Part shown: one piece after another, positions 63,965 to 64,000 of the stretch | How the letters are laid out: every line of letters starts with the position of its first letter | How positions within the stretch are numbered: the first letter of the stretch is position 1 | DNA from: Hydractinia symbiolongicarpus | Lineage: Eukaryota; Cnidaria; Hydrozoa; Anthoathecata; Hydractiniidae | Direction: 5' to 3' | DNA length: 64,000 bases | Assembly (NCBI RefSeq): GCF_029227915.1 | Contig: NC_079877.1 | Location: 32,887,851-32,951,850, forward strand | Program-made: the position numbers and the translations under genes | The notes under the pieces: generated by a model | Database searches by the model: none | The model's input: only the letters and a program-made list of their open reading frames with translations | What the model was told of the DNA's origin: nothing

Positions 63965-64000
63965 TGATGAAACGCCTAATGAATGTGGTTTGATAGCCGG
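63965..64000 (-). repeat. Satellite, minus-oriented, partial unit at window edge
   Basis: The final 36 bases, GATGAAACGCCTAATGAATG and onward, match the flank that follows the first retrotransposon copy at 60613-60648. The array therefore continues beyond the window. Confidence 0.9.

Larger units (their letters stand above)
57601..64000 (-). repeat. Tandem segmental duplication, period 3352 bp, carrying the LINE fragment
   Basis: The first copy spans about 57601-60952 and the second from about 60953 to past the window end. The correspondence is gap-free wherever I checked it. Differences seen include CCCGG/CCCTG at 58350/61702, a T/C in GGACTCGG at about 58552/61904, and AGTAGTTT/AGTGGTTT at about 59555/62907. 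At the left edge, sequence identity fails just upstream of 57601/60953 (TCAAATG against TCGAATG, CCCTGTG against CCTTGTG). The unit contains satellite monomers, a 41-bp truncated unit, a foldback palindrome and the LINE fragment. Whether there are further copies lies outside the window. Confidence 0.9.

Noticed and set aside
1-64000. CENP-B box in the monomer
   Set aside because: Type A units contain TTCG then CGGG in TTCGACTATACGGG, but the spacing is six bases where the box needs seven, and the required central A is displaced. Type B units lack TTCG there. This is not a match to the mammalian CENP-B box.

Overview
The window is almost wholly one satellite DNA. About 62.4 of 64 kb is a tandem array of a roughly 203-bp monomer, some 300 copies estimated from length, with no single-copy DNA. 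I found no intact gene, RNA gene, CRISPR array or bacterial-type operon. The short open frames that recur every 1 to 3 monomers are by-products of the repeat: the monomer is not a multiple of three and each frame soon stops. The array style (higher-order repeats, an orientation switch, a 5'-truncated non-LTR retrotransposon) points to a eukaryote, most likely a metazoan, in a heterochromatic (pericentromeric, centromeric or subtelomeric) block. I cannot name the species, and no satellite family name is claimed.

Layout. From 1 to 54454 all monomers read on the plus strand. At 54455-54461 there is an abrupt switch, and from 54462 to the end the monomers read on the minus strand. The plus arm is a mosaic of tandem and nested segmental duplications with periods near 1013 (3.8-5.9 kb), 1217 (11.9-14.3 kb), 1419 (14.2-17.1 kb), 2029 (17.95-21.3 kb), 2639/2436 (30.05-34.86 kb), 812 (34.05-35.6 kb), 2319 (41.24-46.2 kb) and 3249/3858 (45.64-52.73 kb). 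Most are whole numbers of monomers, and copies look nearly identical by eye. The minus arm has duplications with periods of 892 bp (54.48-56.3 kb) and 3352 bp (57.6-64.0 kb).

The only non-satellite DNA is an insertion of about 794 bp at 59819-60612, repeated at 63171-63964. It is the 3' end of a non-LTR (LINE-type) retrotransposon on the minus strand: about 81 codons of the C-terminal end of the reverse-transcriptase ORF, a stop, about 550 bp of 3' UTR with degenerate internal repeats, and an A-rich/(TAA)n tail. One insertion was copied with its flanking satellite by the 3352-bp duplication, so it dates that expansion.

Within the monomer, two linked variant sets exist (type A with ATTCGACTAT, CCAAGCCCGGG and TTCATTAAGCG; type B with TTTTGACTAT, CCGAGTCCGGG and TTTATTCAGCG). 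Local variants such as GGTACC in place of GGTACT mark zones of homogenisation. Rare rearranged units (41-bp and 85-bp truncated monomers, five foldback palindromes) serve as markers. The 41-bp unit and GGTACC occur in both arms, which ties the minus arm to the distal part of the plus arm.
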